A stretch of 64,000 bases of DNA, taken from assembly GCA_004762125.1 (NCBI GenBank), contig SIHQ01000004.1, forward strand, positions 171,488-235,487, given 5' to 3'. The position numbers were made by a program, and so were the translations under genes. Under the pieces are notes generated by a model. The model was not told where the DNA came from. It ran no database searches and saw only the letters and a program-made list of their open reading frames with translations. The DNA comes from Oceanospirillales bacterium (GTDB lineage Bacteria > Pseudomonadota > Gammaproteobacteria > Pseudomonadales > Endozoicomonadaceae). Shown piece by piece: positions 44,850 to 53,170 of the stretch. How positions within the stretch are numbered: the first letter of the stretch is position 1; each line of letters begins with the position of its first letter.

Positions 44850-47090
44850 ATGGATCTTAGAACGCTGTATCGTGACTCAATCGATGTTAATAACCCTGCC
44901 TCTGCCTTCTATATAAAAAAGTCTGAAGATGGTTGGAGCCTGGTGCTCAAAGAGCATAAAGAGCAAGAACTTCCTTACACCACAGACCCTGTCGGTGTGA
45001 TGTTTTTTGCTTCTGCCGAAGGTAAGCTGACTTATAATTTCCTGACAAAATCAGATCGGGAGCAGGTTCAGCATCATCCGGCTCAACTGGCTCAACTCAT
45101 GCAGCAGTCTGGCATGGCATCCAGTGAGTGTGCTCCTGCCGTTGGCTCAACCGCTAAAGAGAGCACCCCTGATTCAACCCATGAAGCCTACACTCCGTCT
45201 GCATATTCTCATCCATCCCGCTCTTTGGCTGGCAAAAGCGATAATGCACTGACGAGTCTGTATTCTGCGTCTATTGACGATATGGACAAGCTAAGAGAGA
45301 TACAGGAAGAACTCACTCATCGCTCTACGGGTGATGCGCTCTCCCTCAGGGACAGAGTCAATACCAGAATACAGCGTTTGCTCGATCAGCAGTCGGAAAT
45401 GGTCAACGCTCCAACCACTGCGGTAACAGTACTTTCAAACAGACCTTATAGAGACGACAGCATTCAGTCGTTACAACAAACTTTTGATCGGGCAGCTAAT
45501 AACCAACCAGTTATAGAACAACTGGAAACCGAGTTGGCGCTGCGAAAAACGGTCAAAAGCGTTTATCTGTTGGCTCTGGTTCGGGAACGTCTTTCTGAAT
45601 TCAAACCTGTGCGAAGGGCAAGTAATAACCAGGATCTTGTTCAAACAGAACACATCCAAACCCCAGCATCTCAATCACTGTCAGCACCGGCTCCAAAAAT
45701 AACCCACAGTTCGCCCGACCGCCCCTGGATTACCAAATCTATTACGTTCCTTAAAAGGACGCAGACTGCCTGCACGGATGATCTGGACACACAAAAGCAG
45801 CTCTGTCACGAGTTGTCATTCCGGTCTACCAGACAAGCATCATTGCTAAAGGCCACGGTAGAGGACTGTATTCAGGTATTAAATAAATCTGAGATACAGA
45901 GCACTGATAGTCAATCTGCAGATACGTTAAAGCATTTTCTATCTCAGTCACAGCAATTTACAGCACGAACATCAAACCGATTAAAGGCCACTGAAACCTT
46001 AACCGACATTCGTGAAAACCCTGCAGGCCAGACGCTAAAGAATAAGCTCCTGCTCGCTATGGAGAATTCTGGTGAAGCCGGTTCATTAAGTCCTGTTGAA
46101 CTGCTGGAGAGGGTTCTAACTCGATACCGTATCGAGCAGGACAAACGGGAATTATCAGCTCGTTTATCCACTTATAAGAAAAGTGTGCTGGCCGACAAGA
46201 CACCGACTCCCAGCCAGCAAGCAGCCTTTGATCAATTAGACAATGATGCCCGAGAGCTATTTCTCACTAAGCTGGAAGAAGAAAAAGCTAAACAGTCAGA
46301 AACACATTCAGAAGAAGCGGTCTCTAGTGAAACTAATTCCAGCATAACCAACGAACCTGAAGAACCGTACCGTAAAACTCCGGCCATGGCTGATTTGTTA
46401 AGAGTCACTCTCAATCCTGCAGAGCTGGCTCGTAAGGCAAAAGAAAGGCTGGAAAAAGAAGCCAATCAGTTGGCTACCAATGAACAGCTCGAAACCCAAT
46501 CTCGTAAAAGCATTAGCCTGACAAACTTACTGGGCAAGTTTGATAGTCTCATTGCCGTAGAACCGCCCTCCCAGGCTGTTGATAATAAAATATCACTTAA
46601 GCCAGCGTCATCAGAGCCAGAAATACAAAACACTAAACCCGAAGCGTTAGAATCTCCGGTAGATCAGACACCTGTCATTGAACTGGTAGTAGACCTGTCT
46701 ATTCCCTACACGAAAGTACAAGCCAAGTTACAAAAAGAACTCGCTAGCACCGATTTTCGGATGCTGCTCATGCGCGGAGTTCAGGACCGTCAATACAATG
46801 AAATTGGCCAGTCTCTGGATATGAGCCGCCGTGATGTACGACGTCGTATTAAAGAACTGGTGGAAGAGATCAGTGAACAACACACTGACGACCTGAAAGC
46901 CTTTTCTGAACCACTGGATCAGTTTCTCGATGAAAACGAAGATGATACTTCTATTGAGGAAGCTGCTGCCCATCTGAAATTGACCGGCGCACGGTTGAAG
47001 TTTTTAACCCTGATTTCAGAGCCCTTCTTCAAGCAGCCCTGCCAGGTTCATAAGGATCGGGTGTATCGGAAGGTGCAGATGTTGGGGTGA
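44850..47090 (+). CDS. Unrecognised 746-residue protein with C-terminal HTH-like segment
   Basis: A long, highly charged protein that I do not recognise. The ATG at 44850 is taken as the start; a TTG at 44820 would add ten residues. The N-terminal 90 residues look like a small folded domain (SAFYIKKSEDGWSLVLKEHK, then YTTDPVGVMFFAS). Residues about 100-600 are low-complexity, rich in Gln, Ser, Glu and Lys, with helical or coiled-coil stretches. Near residue 640-690 a helix-turn-helix-like pattern (YNEIGQSLDMSRRDVRRRI) appears, resembling sigma-factor region 4. A DNA-associated or secreted large protein are both possible. It follows the tusA-like gene by 212 bases. Confidence 0.55.
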   Translation: MDLRTLYRDSIDVNNPASAFYIKKSEDGWSLVLKEHKEQELPYTTDPVGVMFFASAEGKLTYNFLTKSDREQVQHHPAQLAQLMQQSGMASSECAPAVGSTAKESTPDSTHEAYTPSAYSHPSRSLAGKSDNALTSLYSASIDDMDKLREIQEELTHRSTGDALSLRDRVNTRIQRLLDQQSEMVNAPTTAVTVLSNRPYRDDSIQSLQQTFDRAANNQPVIEQLETELALRKTVKSVYLLALVRERLSEFKPVRRASNNQDLVQTEHIQTPASQSLSAPAPKITHSSPDRPWITKSITFLKRTQTACTDDLDTQKQLCHELSFRSTRQASLLKATVEDCIQVLNKSEIQSTDSQSADTLKHFLSQSQQFTARTSNRLKATETLTDIRENPAGQTLKNKLLLAMENSGEAGSLSPVELLERVLTRYRIEQDKRELSARLSTYKKSVLADKTPTPSQQAAFDQLDNDARELFLTKLEEEKAKQSETHSEEAVSSETNSSITNEPEEPYRKTPAMADLLRVTLNPAELARKAKERLEKEANQLATNEQLETQSRKSISLTNLLGKFDSLIAVEPPSQAVDNKISLKPASSEPEIQNTKPEALESPVDQTPVIELVVDLSIPYTKVQAKLQKELASTDFRMLLMRGVQDRQYNEIGQSLDMSRRDVRRRIKELVEEISEQHTDDLKAFSEPLDQFLDENEDDTSIEEAAAHLKLTGARLKFLTLISEPFFKQPCQVHKDRVYRKVQMLG

Positions 47091-47109
47091 TTTGCAGTTA
47101 TCAAAGTAC

Positions 47110-47146
47110 CATTCAATCCCTAGCAATAATCACTGGGGGTTGAATG
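47110..47146. terminator. Hairpin between convergent genes
   Basis: CATTCAATCCC (47110-47120) pairs with GGGGTTGAATG (47136-47146), 11 pairs with one G-T wobble, loop of 15 bases. It lies between the ends of two convergent genes, so it probably ends one or both transcripts. Confidence 0.5.
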
Positions 47147-47161
47147 ATAAACATATAACTT

Positions 47162-48610
47162 TTATTCGCTACTCTCTTTTTTAGTTAGATTTACATCAAC
47201 TATATAGAGCTTTGCACTATCAATAATATCACCGCTCAGCATTTTCTGTTCCAGCTTTCCTGCTGAAGACCAGGTAGCAAAATCATCATCATTGAGTACT
47301 CCCAATCTGTTTTGGTCAATTAACCAAAGACCTTCCATTTTATCGTGGGGATAATCAACTTCAGCTACCATATCAACCACTAATGTCTTACTGACCGGTT
47401 CAATCCCCAGCTTCTCTAACACATTCCAGCCTTCAGCTTTCACGACCTGTTCAAGAGTTCGACCACCTACAGTCAAACCAAGCTCTTCATTTTGAGCCAG
47501 GTTATCTTTTAAGGTTAATTTTTCCAGATTTGTGCCCGTGTTTAAGTCAATACGATAGACATGTTTTTGGGCTAAGGGATTCGCTTTCCTTTTACCTTTG
47601 GGCCCACCGTTTAAAAAGCTTCCGTCTCGTTCAATCACTAAAAATTCATGTTCATTTAAGGCAACAATTTCTGAATTAGCATTCTGATTTTTCACCTGAC
47701 GATACAGGTACTGACCTATTGCACCTGTTTCAAGATTCACGGTAACAATACGAGTCAAATCCAAGTTTTTTACTGATTTATTCGGGTTAAACATGGTGGA
47801 TTGCATAATTCCCACCAATACTTTTTCATCAGGAGTAATAGCCAAACCTTCCATGCCGCGATTCGCTCGGCGATTAGAAAACTCTGAAGGGATTGTATAT
47901 TTAGAACGTATATCTGCAGTGAATGGATTTATTCGCTCTATCTCTCGCCCCGTATTATCAAAATGAACCATGTGAGGCCCATATTCATCACTGACCCAGA
48001 AGCTACCATCCTTTAATGCCACCAGTCCTTCCCCATCAAGCCCGTAATCATCGAGTCGTATAGGATTCAATGATGGATCATAGGGACGATCAGGGTTTTC
48101 TAAAATAGGTAGGCCTAGTGCATCGTAAGGTGTTTCACCAGTACCTCCTAATGCAGAACTGTTTGGTAAACCAGTGATCAATGTACCATCTGGTCGCTTT
48201 AGAAGAATATCTTCTACGAGACGAACCTGACCATTCAATGTCAGTTCAAACAATCCTATACGAGGTGTATATTCAGGTACTGGAAAACGCTTTCCTTTAC
48301 CTAGATTATGTTCAGCTACACCTGTGTAAGTAGCATTCGGACCTCTATCAGTTAACGCGTAGAACTGATTATTCTTTGTTGGGTGTGCCGTCATAGCTGA
48401 TCCGTATCCACCATTACGAATTTCTAGCTGCTTTCGGGTTTTATTATCGACTAGATCATCACGAATAATGTCATAAGGGAGGCTAGCACCATCCACAGGA
48501 AAATTACTCAAAGCTATCGTTGAATCACTGGAAAGGTTGCCTTTAGTACAACCCGACATCAAAAACATTGCGCTGCATAAAGGAGCCAATAGAAATTTCA
48601 TGTACGTCAT
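47162..48610 (-). CDS. Phytase-like esterase domain lipoprotein
   Basis: A 482-residue protein with a lipoprotein signal peptide (lipobox LMSGC, Cys21), so it should be attached to the outer membrane or periplasmic face. The rest is a beta-propeller of the 'esterase-like activity of phytase' type: FYALTDRGPNATYTG near residue 85, DGSFWVSDEYGPHMV near 205, RGMEGLAITPDEKVLVGIMQS-type block near 252 and EGLWLIDQNRLGVLNDDDF near 425. Relatives are predicted to hydrolyse phosphate or carboxyl esters. The ATG at 48610 has GGA at a good distance and is preferred over the ATG three codons further in. Confidence 0.8.
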   Translation of the reverse strand: MTYMKFLLAPLCSAMFLMSGCTKGNLSSDSTIALSNFPVDGASLPYDIIRDDLVDNKTRKQLEIRNGGYGSAMTAHPTKNNQFYALTDRGPNATYTGVAEHNLGKGKRFPVPEYTPRIGLFELTLNGQVRLVEDILLKRPDGTLITGLPNSSALGGTGETPYDALGLPILENPDRPYDPSLNPIRLDDYGLDGEGLVALKDGSFWVSDEYGPHMVHFDNTGREIERINPFTADIRSKYTIPSEFSNRRANRGMEGLAITPDEKVLVGIMQSTMFNPNKSVKNLDLTRIVTVNLETGAIGQYLYRQVKNQNANSEIVALNEHEFLVIERDGSFLNGGPKGKRKANPLAQKHVYRIDLNTGTNLEKLTLKDNLAQNEELGLTVGGRTLEQVVKAEGWNVLEKLGIEPVSKTLVVDMVAEVDYPHDKMEGLWLIDQNRLGVLNDDDFATWSSAGKLEQKMLSGDIIDSAKLYIVDVNLTKKESSE

Positions 48611-48694
48611 TATTCAGTATTCCTTTATTATTCGATTGAAAAATAAATATTGAATACAAGGTATCTACTGAGGATGACAAAAATATGACTCTAC

Positions 48695-48964
48695 TTAATT
48701 TTTATGTATTAGAAAGAGTCGATAGCCCTTTATCTCCAGCCCATGTTCATGAAGTAATGTAGAATCAAGATCCGAACAAGAAACCCCAAAGCTATCCATG
48801 TCAGGCATAAGCCCAAGTTTATCTATTTTCTTATCAAATGTTTTCTGTTTACTGAAATCTTCAAACGACTTATCAATCAGCTTCGACTTCCAGTACAGGT
48901 GCTAAATTTCATACCCTCCTCCTTCATAGTCAAAACAACCTATACGCTTGTTATGCGTACTAAT
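48695..48964 (-). pseudogene. Remnant: 3' end of a second phosphorothioation-associated methyltransferase gene
   Basis: Translated on the minus strand, this stretch reads LYWKSKLIDKSFEDF, KQKTFDKKIDKLGL, LEIKGYRLF and ends in TAA at 48695-48697. It is colinear over about 90 codons with the C-terminus of the methyltransferase at 59070-61094 (LYWKSKLIDESFDDY, KQKSFDKRLAGLKL, LEIKGYRFY), with roughly half the residues identical. One in-frame TAG interrupts it. Similarity stops abruptly at 48964, and no upstream part of the gene is present. It is a decayed copy from a related but not identical allele. Confidence 0.8.
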
Positions 48965-49193
48965 CTCTGCCGAGCTACAGAATTAGCTCCTGAGCGACAA
49001 TAAAAATAACTTTCCGCCAATAAAGCCCGTCGCTCATCAGAAACTGATTGATTATGTTATAAGAACAGATAATCACCTTGGGCAGATCTGTTGATAACAA
49101 TTGACTATTCGACTGGGGTTAGCTGAAAGAAAACAGTTCAGCTCCAAATAAATGGAGCCTCACCGTTATTAAGTATGAAATAACCGCTCTAAT
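48965..49193. other. Non-coding stretch after dctM with two overlapping hairpins
   Basis: No gene is seen. Reading along the minus strand after dctM, GCTCC/GGAGC (49141-49145 and 49154-49158) and then AGCTGAA/TTCAGCT (49121-49127 and 49137-49143) form stems that share three bases, so they exclude each other. They may act as the terminator of the TRAP operon. Confidence 0.4.
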
Positions 49194-50537
49194 TTAGTAC
49201 CCAAGTAATCTCGGAAGCACTAAAGATATTTGAGGTACATACGCAATCAGAATAACTGCCAGTGTAGATATAAACGCAAATGGTAATGCTTTGGCTGTCA
49301 CTTCTTCTAGCGGTGTATCCGAAATCCCTGAAGCAACAAAAAGATTTTCACCTAAAGGCGGTGTTGAGAAGCCAATCGACAAGCTGCAGACCATAACAAT
49401 GCCGAAATGTATGGGATCGATTCCCAGACTATAGGTTACTGGCAAAAGAACGGGCGTCAGAATCATAATAGCTGCGAGTGTTTCCATAAACATTCCTACG
49501 AAGAGCAGGAAACCAATAATCAATAGCCAAATCAGATACAGATTATCTGTCAAACTGAGCATTGATGAAGCGACCATATTCGGTATCTGGTTTTCAACAA
49601 GCAAACGTCCGAAAGCTGTTGCCGTGAACAGAATTAACAAAACCCGTCCGGAAAGCCAGGTTGTTGTTTCTAAAGCCTGTGAAAAGTGCTTCCACTTCAG
49701 TTCTCGATGAATGAACAATCCTACGAAGAGTGTATAAAAAATAGCAACAACTGCGGATTCGGTCGGCGTAAAAAAGCCAGAGTAAATACCACCCAGTATC
49801 ACTAGAGGAGCCATGACTGACCAAATTCCTGACCTAAAAGCAGCACTAATGTGGCTTACAGACCAACCTTCTTCAGTACCTTTATACCCAAGACGTTTGC
49901 AACGAATGTAATTCAGAATGATAAGGCTGATTGAAATAACCAAACCTGGCAAGAACCCTGCAATAAAGAGCTTTGGGATGGATATACTTTGGAAAACACC
50001 ATGCTGGGAAATAGCTTCTTCCGGCACAGTCAAACCTAGTGCAGAAATACCGAAGATAACCATTGGTATAGAGGGAGGAATTACAATTCCCAAGCCACCA
50101 GAGGATGCTGTTACTGCCGACGCATAGCCTTTGTCATAACCACGGCGAACCATAGCTGGAATCATCAGCATTCCTACTGCAGCTGTCGTCGCAGGACCAG
50201 AACCAGAGATGGCACCAAAAAACATGCAGGCTAGTACCGTAGCTGCTGAAATGCCACCTGTAACTGGCCCAGCGAGGCTTTCTGCTATGTTAACCAACCG
50301 TCTGGATATACCGGACGCTTCCATCAATGCACCAGCCAGAATAAATGAAGGTAGTGCCATCAATGGGAATGACCCCACTGAGTTAAACGCGATCTGAACC
50401 AGTTTTATCGGGTTCTCATCTAGATAAAAAAACGAAGCAAGGGCAGCAATGCCCAGCGATACCATAACGGGGGCTCCTATAACCAGAAGGCCCAAAAAAG
50501 TTCCAAAGAGAGTTATGACTATATATGTTTCATTCAT
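49194..50537 (-). CDS. dctM: TRAP transporter large permease subunit (DctM family)
   Basis: A 447-residue inner-membrane protein with about 12 hydrophobic segments. DctM signature blocks include GAPVMVSLGIAAL near residue 21, GAISGSGPATTAAVGMLMIPAM near residue 110, and VIPPSIPMVIFGI near residue 150. It is the sodium-coupled transport channel of a tripartite periplasmic (TRAP) uptake system together with DctP and DctQ encoded upstream. It is the last gene of the cluster transcribed leftwards. Confidence 0.93.
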   Translation of the reverse strand: MNETYIVITLFGTFLGLLVIGAPVMVSLGIAALASFFYLDENPIKLVQIAFNSVGSFPLMALPSFILAGALMEASGISRRLVNIAESLAGPVTGGISAATVLACMFFGAISGSGPATTAAVGMLMIPAMVRRGYDKGYASAVTASSGGLGIVIPPSIPMVIFGISALGLTVPEEAISQHGVFQSISIPKLFIAGFLPGLVISISLIILNYIRCKRLGYKGTEEGWSVSHISAAFRSGIWSVMAPLVILGGIYSGFFTPTESAVVAIFYTLFVGLFIHRELKWKHFSQALETTTWLSGRVLLILFTATAFGRLLVENQIPNMVASSMLSLTDNLYLIWLLIIGFLLFVGMFMETLAAIMILTPVLLPVTYSLGIDPIHFGIVMVCSLSIGFSTPPLGENLFVASGISDTPLEEVTAKALPFAFISTLAVILIAYVPQISLVLPRLLGY

Positions 50538-50565
50538 ACACTAATTCCTGAGCCAAAGGCGTCCT

Positions 50566-51099
50566 TTAAGACTTGCTGTCGGCCATAAGATCATCCATAT
50601 CTTTTGACTCGGGATCTTTGACTTCTACCCCTTTGACAAATCGTAAATAATTTACTTGAAGAATACGCACAGTCATCAAAACAAATGCAATTGGGAGAAT
50701 GAGATAGATGTACTTCATAGGAATACCTAATGTCTGGGATTTCCAGAACAGGTTCATCTTGTTAAAAACGAAGTCATAACTGATGTATACGAAGTAACTG
50801 TTAAATAGAATCCACGCTAGATCAGAGAGTAACTCCAAAAAAATTGTTACTTTCTTTGGTAGCCAACGGTAATGAAAATTAACTCGGTTGTGTGCAGACA
50901 GTTTTGCTGCATGACTGGAACCTAAAAAGACAAACCAGACAAACAAGTAAACCGCTAGCTCTTCACTCCATGTGATGGAATAACCAAATACCTCACGAGA
51001 GATAATCTGGGAGAAAAGCAGTGTGACGAAAACCACCAGCAAAATTCTGCATATGTAGCTTTCAATGTTATCGGCTATTTTTAATATTGCACTCAGCAT
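50566..51099 (-). CDS. dctQ: TRAP transporter small permease subunit (DctQ family)
   Basis: A 177-residue membrane protein with four transmembrane helices. The DctQ pattern ITWSEELAVYLFVWFVFLG near residue 40 and GIPMKYIYLILPIAF near residue 125 are clear. It forms a complex with DctM. It lies between dctP and dctM, with 28 bases to dctM. Confidence 0.9.
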   Translation of the reverse strand: MLSAILKIADNIESYICRILLVVFVTLLFSQIISREVFGYSITWSEELAVYLFVWFVFLGSSHAAKLSAHNRVNFHYRWLPKKVTIFLELLSDLAWILFNSYFVYISYDFVFNKMNLFWKSQTLGIPMKYIYLILPIAFVLMTVRILQVNYLRFVKGVEVKDPESKDMDDLMADSKS

Positions 51100-51166
51100 G
51101 ACTGGATCCTCAGGGGCGGAACTTCTTATGAATCCTTACCCTGGTTTGATTGGCCAAAACAACAAT

Positions 51167-51200
51167 GGGGGCTGACTGCAAAAAATATTGATCAGCCCCC
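51167..51200 (-). other. Intercistronic hairpin between dctP and dctQ
   Basis: A perfect 9-bp stem GGGGGCTGA/TCAGCCCCC with a 16-base loop, in the 107-base gap after dctP; read on the minus strand it is followed by ATTGTTGTTTTGG. It probably stabilises the dctP message or partly terminates, giving more binding protein than permease. Confidence 0.65.
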
Positions 51201-51206
51201 TGATAT

Positions 51207-52211
51207 TTAAATTTCTGTTCGGCCCAAAACACGTAGCAGCTGGTTCACTTTTTCTTTGCCACCGATTTGGTCATAGAACTTCGGCCATACTGTCGCTTGT
51301 GCTTTTTTCACCCATACAGACTCGTCTTCGAGTTGGGAAATCTGCAGACCGTAGTTTTTAGTCAAATCTTTCTTGATACTTCCCTCTCTCTCCTTCAACC
51401 ATTCAAGGCTGAATTGTGTAGCTTCTTTCCCGGATTCCACCAATGCTTTCTGTACAGCAGGAGACAGGTCCTGATACAAAGATTCAGACATGATCAACGG
51501 TTCGAGCTGGAAGAGGTAATGCGTTTCAGTAAGGTAACGCTGGATTTCAGCGAATTTCATTGAGCTGATGGCTGCATAAGGGGTTTCTTGCCCATCAACT
51601 ACACCTTGTTGCAGTGCCGTAAAGGTTTCGGACCAAGCAACCGGCGTAGGGTTAACGCCCAGTGCTTTATAGGTATCGATAATGATTTCACTTTTAGGCA
51701 CTCGAATAACGAGTCCTTGCAGATCATCCAATGTGGTTACAGGTCGTTTCGAATTGGTCAGCATCCGGAATCCAGAATAGCTCCAAGCCAGGACTCTAAC
51801 ATTAGCCTGCTTGAGAGCCTGCTCAGCTAGTCGTTCTGAAACATCACTGTTGATAACTGTCTCGGCCTGATCAATGTTCTCAAAGATATAAGGAAGAGCA
51901 AAGAGTCCCATAGAAGGGCTGAACGGGGCGAGGTTACTGCTACCAACGACCGACATATCCAAAGTCCCAAGAGCTACATCATTCACCGTAGCTTGTTCAG
52001 AACCAAGCTGACCATTCACAAATAAACGAGCACTGTACTTTTTATTGGTTTTTTCGGAGAGCAGTTCTGAGAATTTTTTGCCCAACGCTTCCTGAGTACT
52101 ACCTCCACCATCACCTACGGCCATTTTAAAAGTAGAAGCAGCCAAGCTATTCATAGAGAACAGCAGCCCAGCAGTTAAGGAAAGCGCTTTGGTAATTTTT
52201 TTCTTATTCAT
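51207..52211 (-). CDS. dctP: TRAP transporter solute-binding protein (DctP family)
   Basis: A 334-residue periplasmic binding protein with a signal peptide (about residues 1-25, cleavage after SLAAS). The ATG at 52211 has AGGTG seven bases upstream; a GTG three codons earlier is in frame but is part of that ribosome site. DctP-type blocks include LFVNGQLGSEQATVNDVALGT near residue 63, the ligand-carboxylate region GLVIRVPKSEIIIDTYKALG near residue 165 and QQGVVDGQETPYAAI near residue 206. The conserved arginine of RVPKS binds an acidic group on the substrate. Given the cluster, a sulfonated substrate is inferred. Confidence 0.92.
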   Translation of the reverse strand: MNKKKITKALSLTAGLLFSMNSLAASTFKMAVGDGGGSTQEALGKKFSELLSEKTNKKYSARLFVNGQLGSEQATVNDVALGTLDMSVVGSSNLAPFSPSMGLFALPYIFENIDQAETVINSDVSERLAEQALKQANVRVLAWSYSGFRMLTNSKRPVTTLDDLQGLVIRVPKSEIIIDTYKALGVNPTPVAWSETFTALQQGVVDGQETPYAAISSMKFAEIQRYLTETHYLFQLEPLIMSESLYQDLSPAVQKALVESGKEATQFSLEWLKEREGSIKKDLTKNYGLQISQLEDESVWVKKAQATVWPKFYDQIGGKEKVNQLLRVLGRTEI

Positions 52212-52344
52212 TTTTATCACCTATTATTTTTATTTTTACGGTCATCTGATGTCGAAGTGGTGCCTCAGTGATAACCGGTTATTGCAACGTGTGTAACTTT
52301 TCATACAATCAACAGATGTATCGATCCTCCTGTTGTAACAAACT

Positions 52345-52390
52345 GGCAGAAAATACTGCCCCCAAGAAATATTAGAAATTTCTATTTCTT
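52345..52390 (-). terminator. Two hairpins between the racemase gene and dctP
   Basis: GGCAG/CTGCC (52345-52349 and 52356-52360) and AAGAAATA/TATTTCTT (52364-52371 and 52383-52390) lie in the 233-base gap before dctP. They may partly terminate the upstream transcript and so separate the enzyme genes from the TRAP genes. Confidence 0.45.
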
Positions 52391-52444
52391 ATTAGCTTTG
52401 GTTAACGCTGTTTCTGTCAGATCTAAATTATTTTCCGAAATTAG

Positions 52445-53170
52445 TTATTTTCGATTGCCTTGAGCTTTATAAACTATCGTTTCAGCCAATATCTTCGATG
52501 CATCGTATATCGGTAGTTCCGTTTGTAACGGACCAGAAATAACTGAGAGTTCCGTACAGGCTACAACTAAACATTCAGCGCCCTGGTCACGAAGGTCATT
52601 CACGGCCTGGTTATAATATTGAATCTGCAACGAAGTCTGTCGCTTGGCTTTTACTGCACAGATCAAATCCATGACGGCTTGCTGGTTTTCCACACTGGGG
52701 TAAAGCACCTGAATATCGTGTTTCTCAAACCATGGTTCATACAGGTGGATAAGCTGTAATGCCGTTGAAGCCAGAAGGCCGACCTTTCTAAGGTTAGGCA
52801 AAGAGTTTCGGGCATGATTTGATGTGAGCTCAATCAAATTTAATACTGGAATATTTACTGCCGCTTCTACATCAAGAAAATAGTGATGCGCTGTATTACA
52901 TGGAATAACTAGAAAGCTTGCTCCTTGTGCTTCAAGCCCTTTAGCCATTCTAGTCAAGCAAGCAGCAGGACTTTCTCCATCTCCTTCAATTAATGCTTTG
53001 ATACGCGAAGGCACTTTCGGATTGTTATCCACTAACATGCGAATGTGATCTGCATCATCTTGGGCTGGCGTTGCATTAATGACCTGTTGCATTAAATCAA
53101 CGGTTGCTTCAGGTCCCATACCACCTATAACGCCAACTATTTTTTCTGCCTGACTATCCATCTGCACCAT
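52445..53170 (-). CDS. Aspartate/glutamate racemase family protein
   Basis: A 241-residue protein of the PLP-independent Asp/Glu/hydantoin racemase family. GVIGGMGPEATVDLMQ near residue 13, the first catalytic cysteine in VIPCNTAHHYF near residue 89, and the second in VVACTELSVI near residue 203, so both active-site cysteines are present and the enzyme should invert an acidic amino acid. Aspartate is the usual substrate; here a sulfonated analogue such as cysteate is a reasonable guess from neighbours. Its start codon overlaps the previous gene's stop by one base. Confidence 0.85.
   Translation of the reverse strand: MVQMDSQAEKIVGVIGGMGPEATVDLMQQVINATPAQDDADHIRMLVDNNPKVPSRIKALIEGDGESPAACLTRMAKGLEAQGASFLVIPCNTAHHYFLDVEAAVNIPVLNLIELTSNHARNSLPNLRKVGLLASTALQLIHLYEPWFEKHDIQVLYPSVENQQAVMDLICAVKAKRQTSLQIQYYNQAVNDLRDQGAECLVVACTELSVISGPLQTELPIYDASKILAETIVYKAQGNRK

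Noticed and set aside
48611..48964. Small new gene between the phytase-like lipoprotein and dctM
   Set aside because: The readable stretch is a methyltransferase C-terminus with an internal TAG and no start codon context, so it is a remnant.
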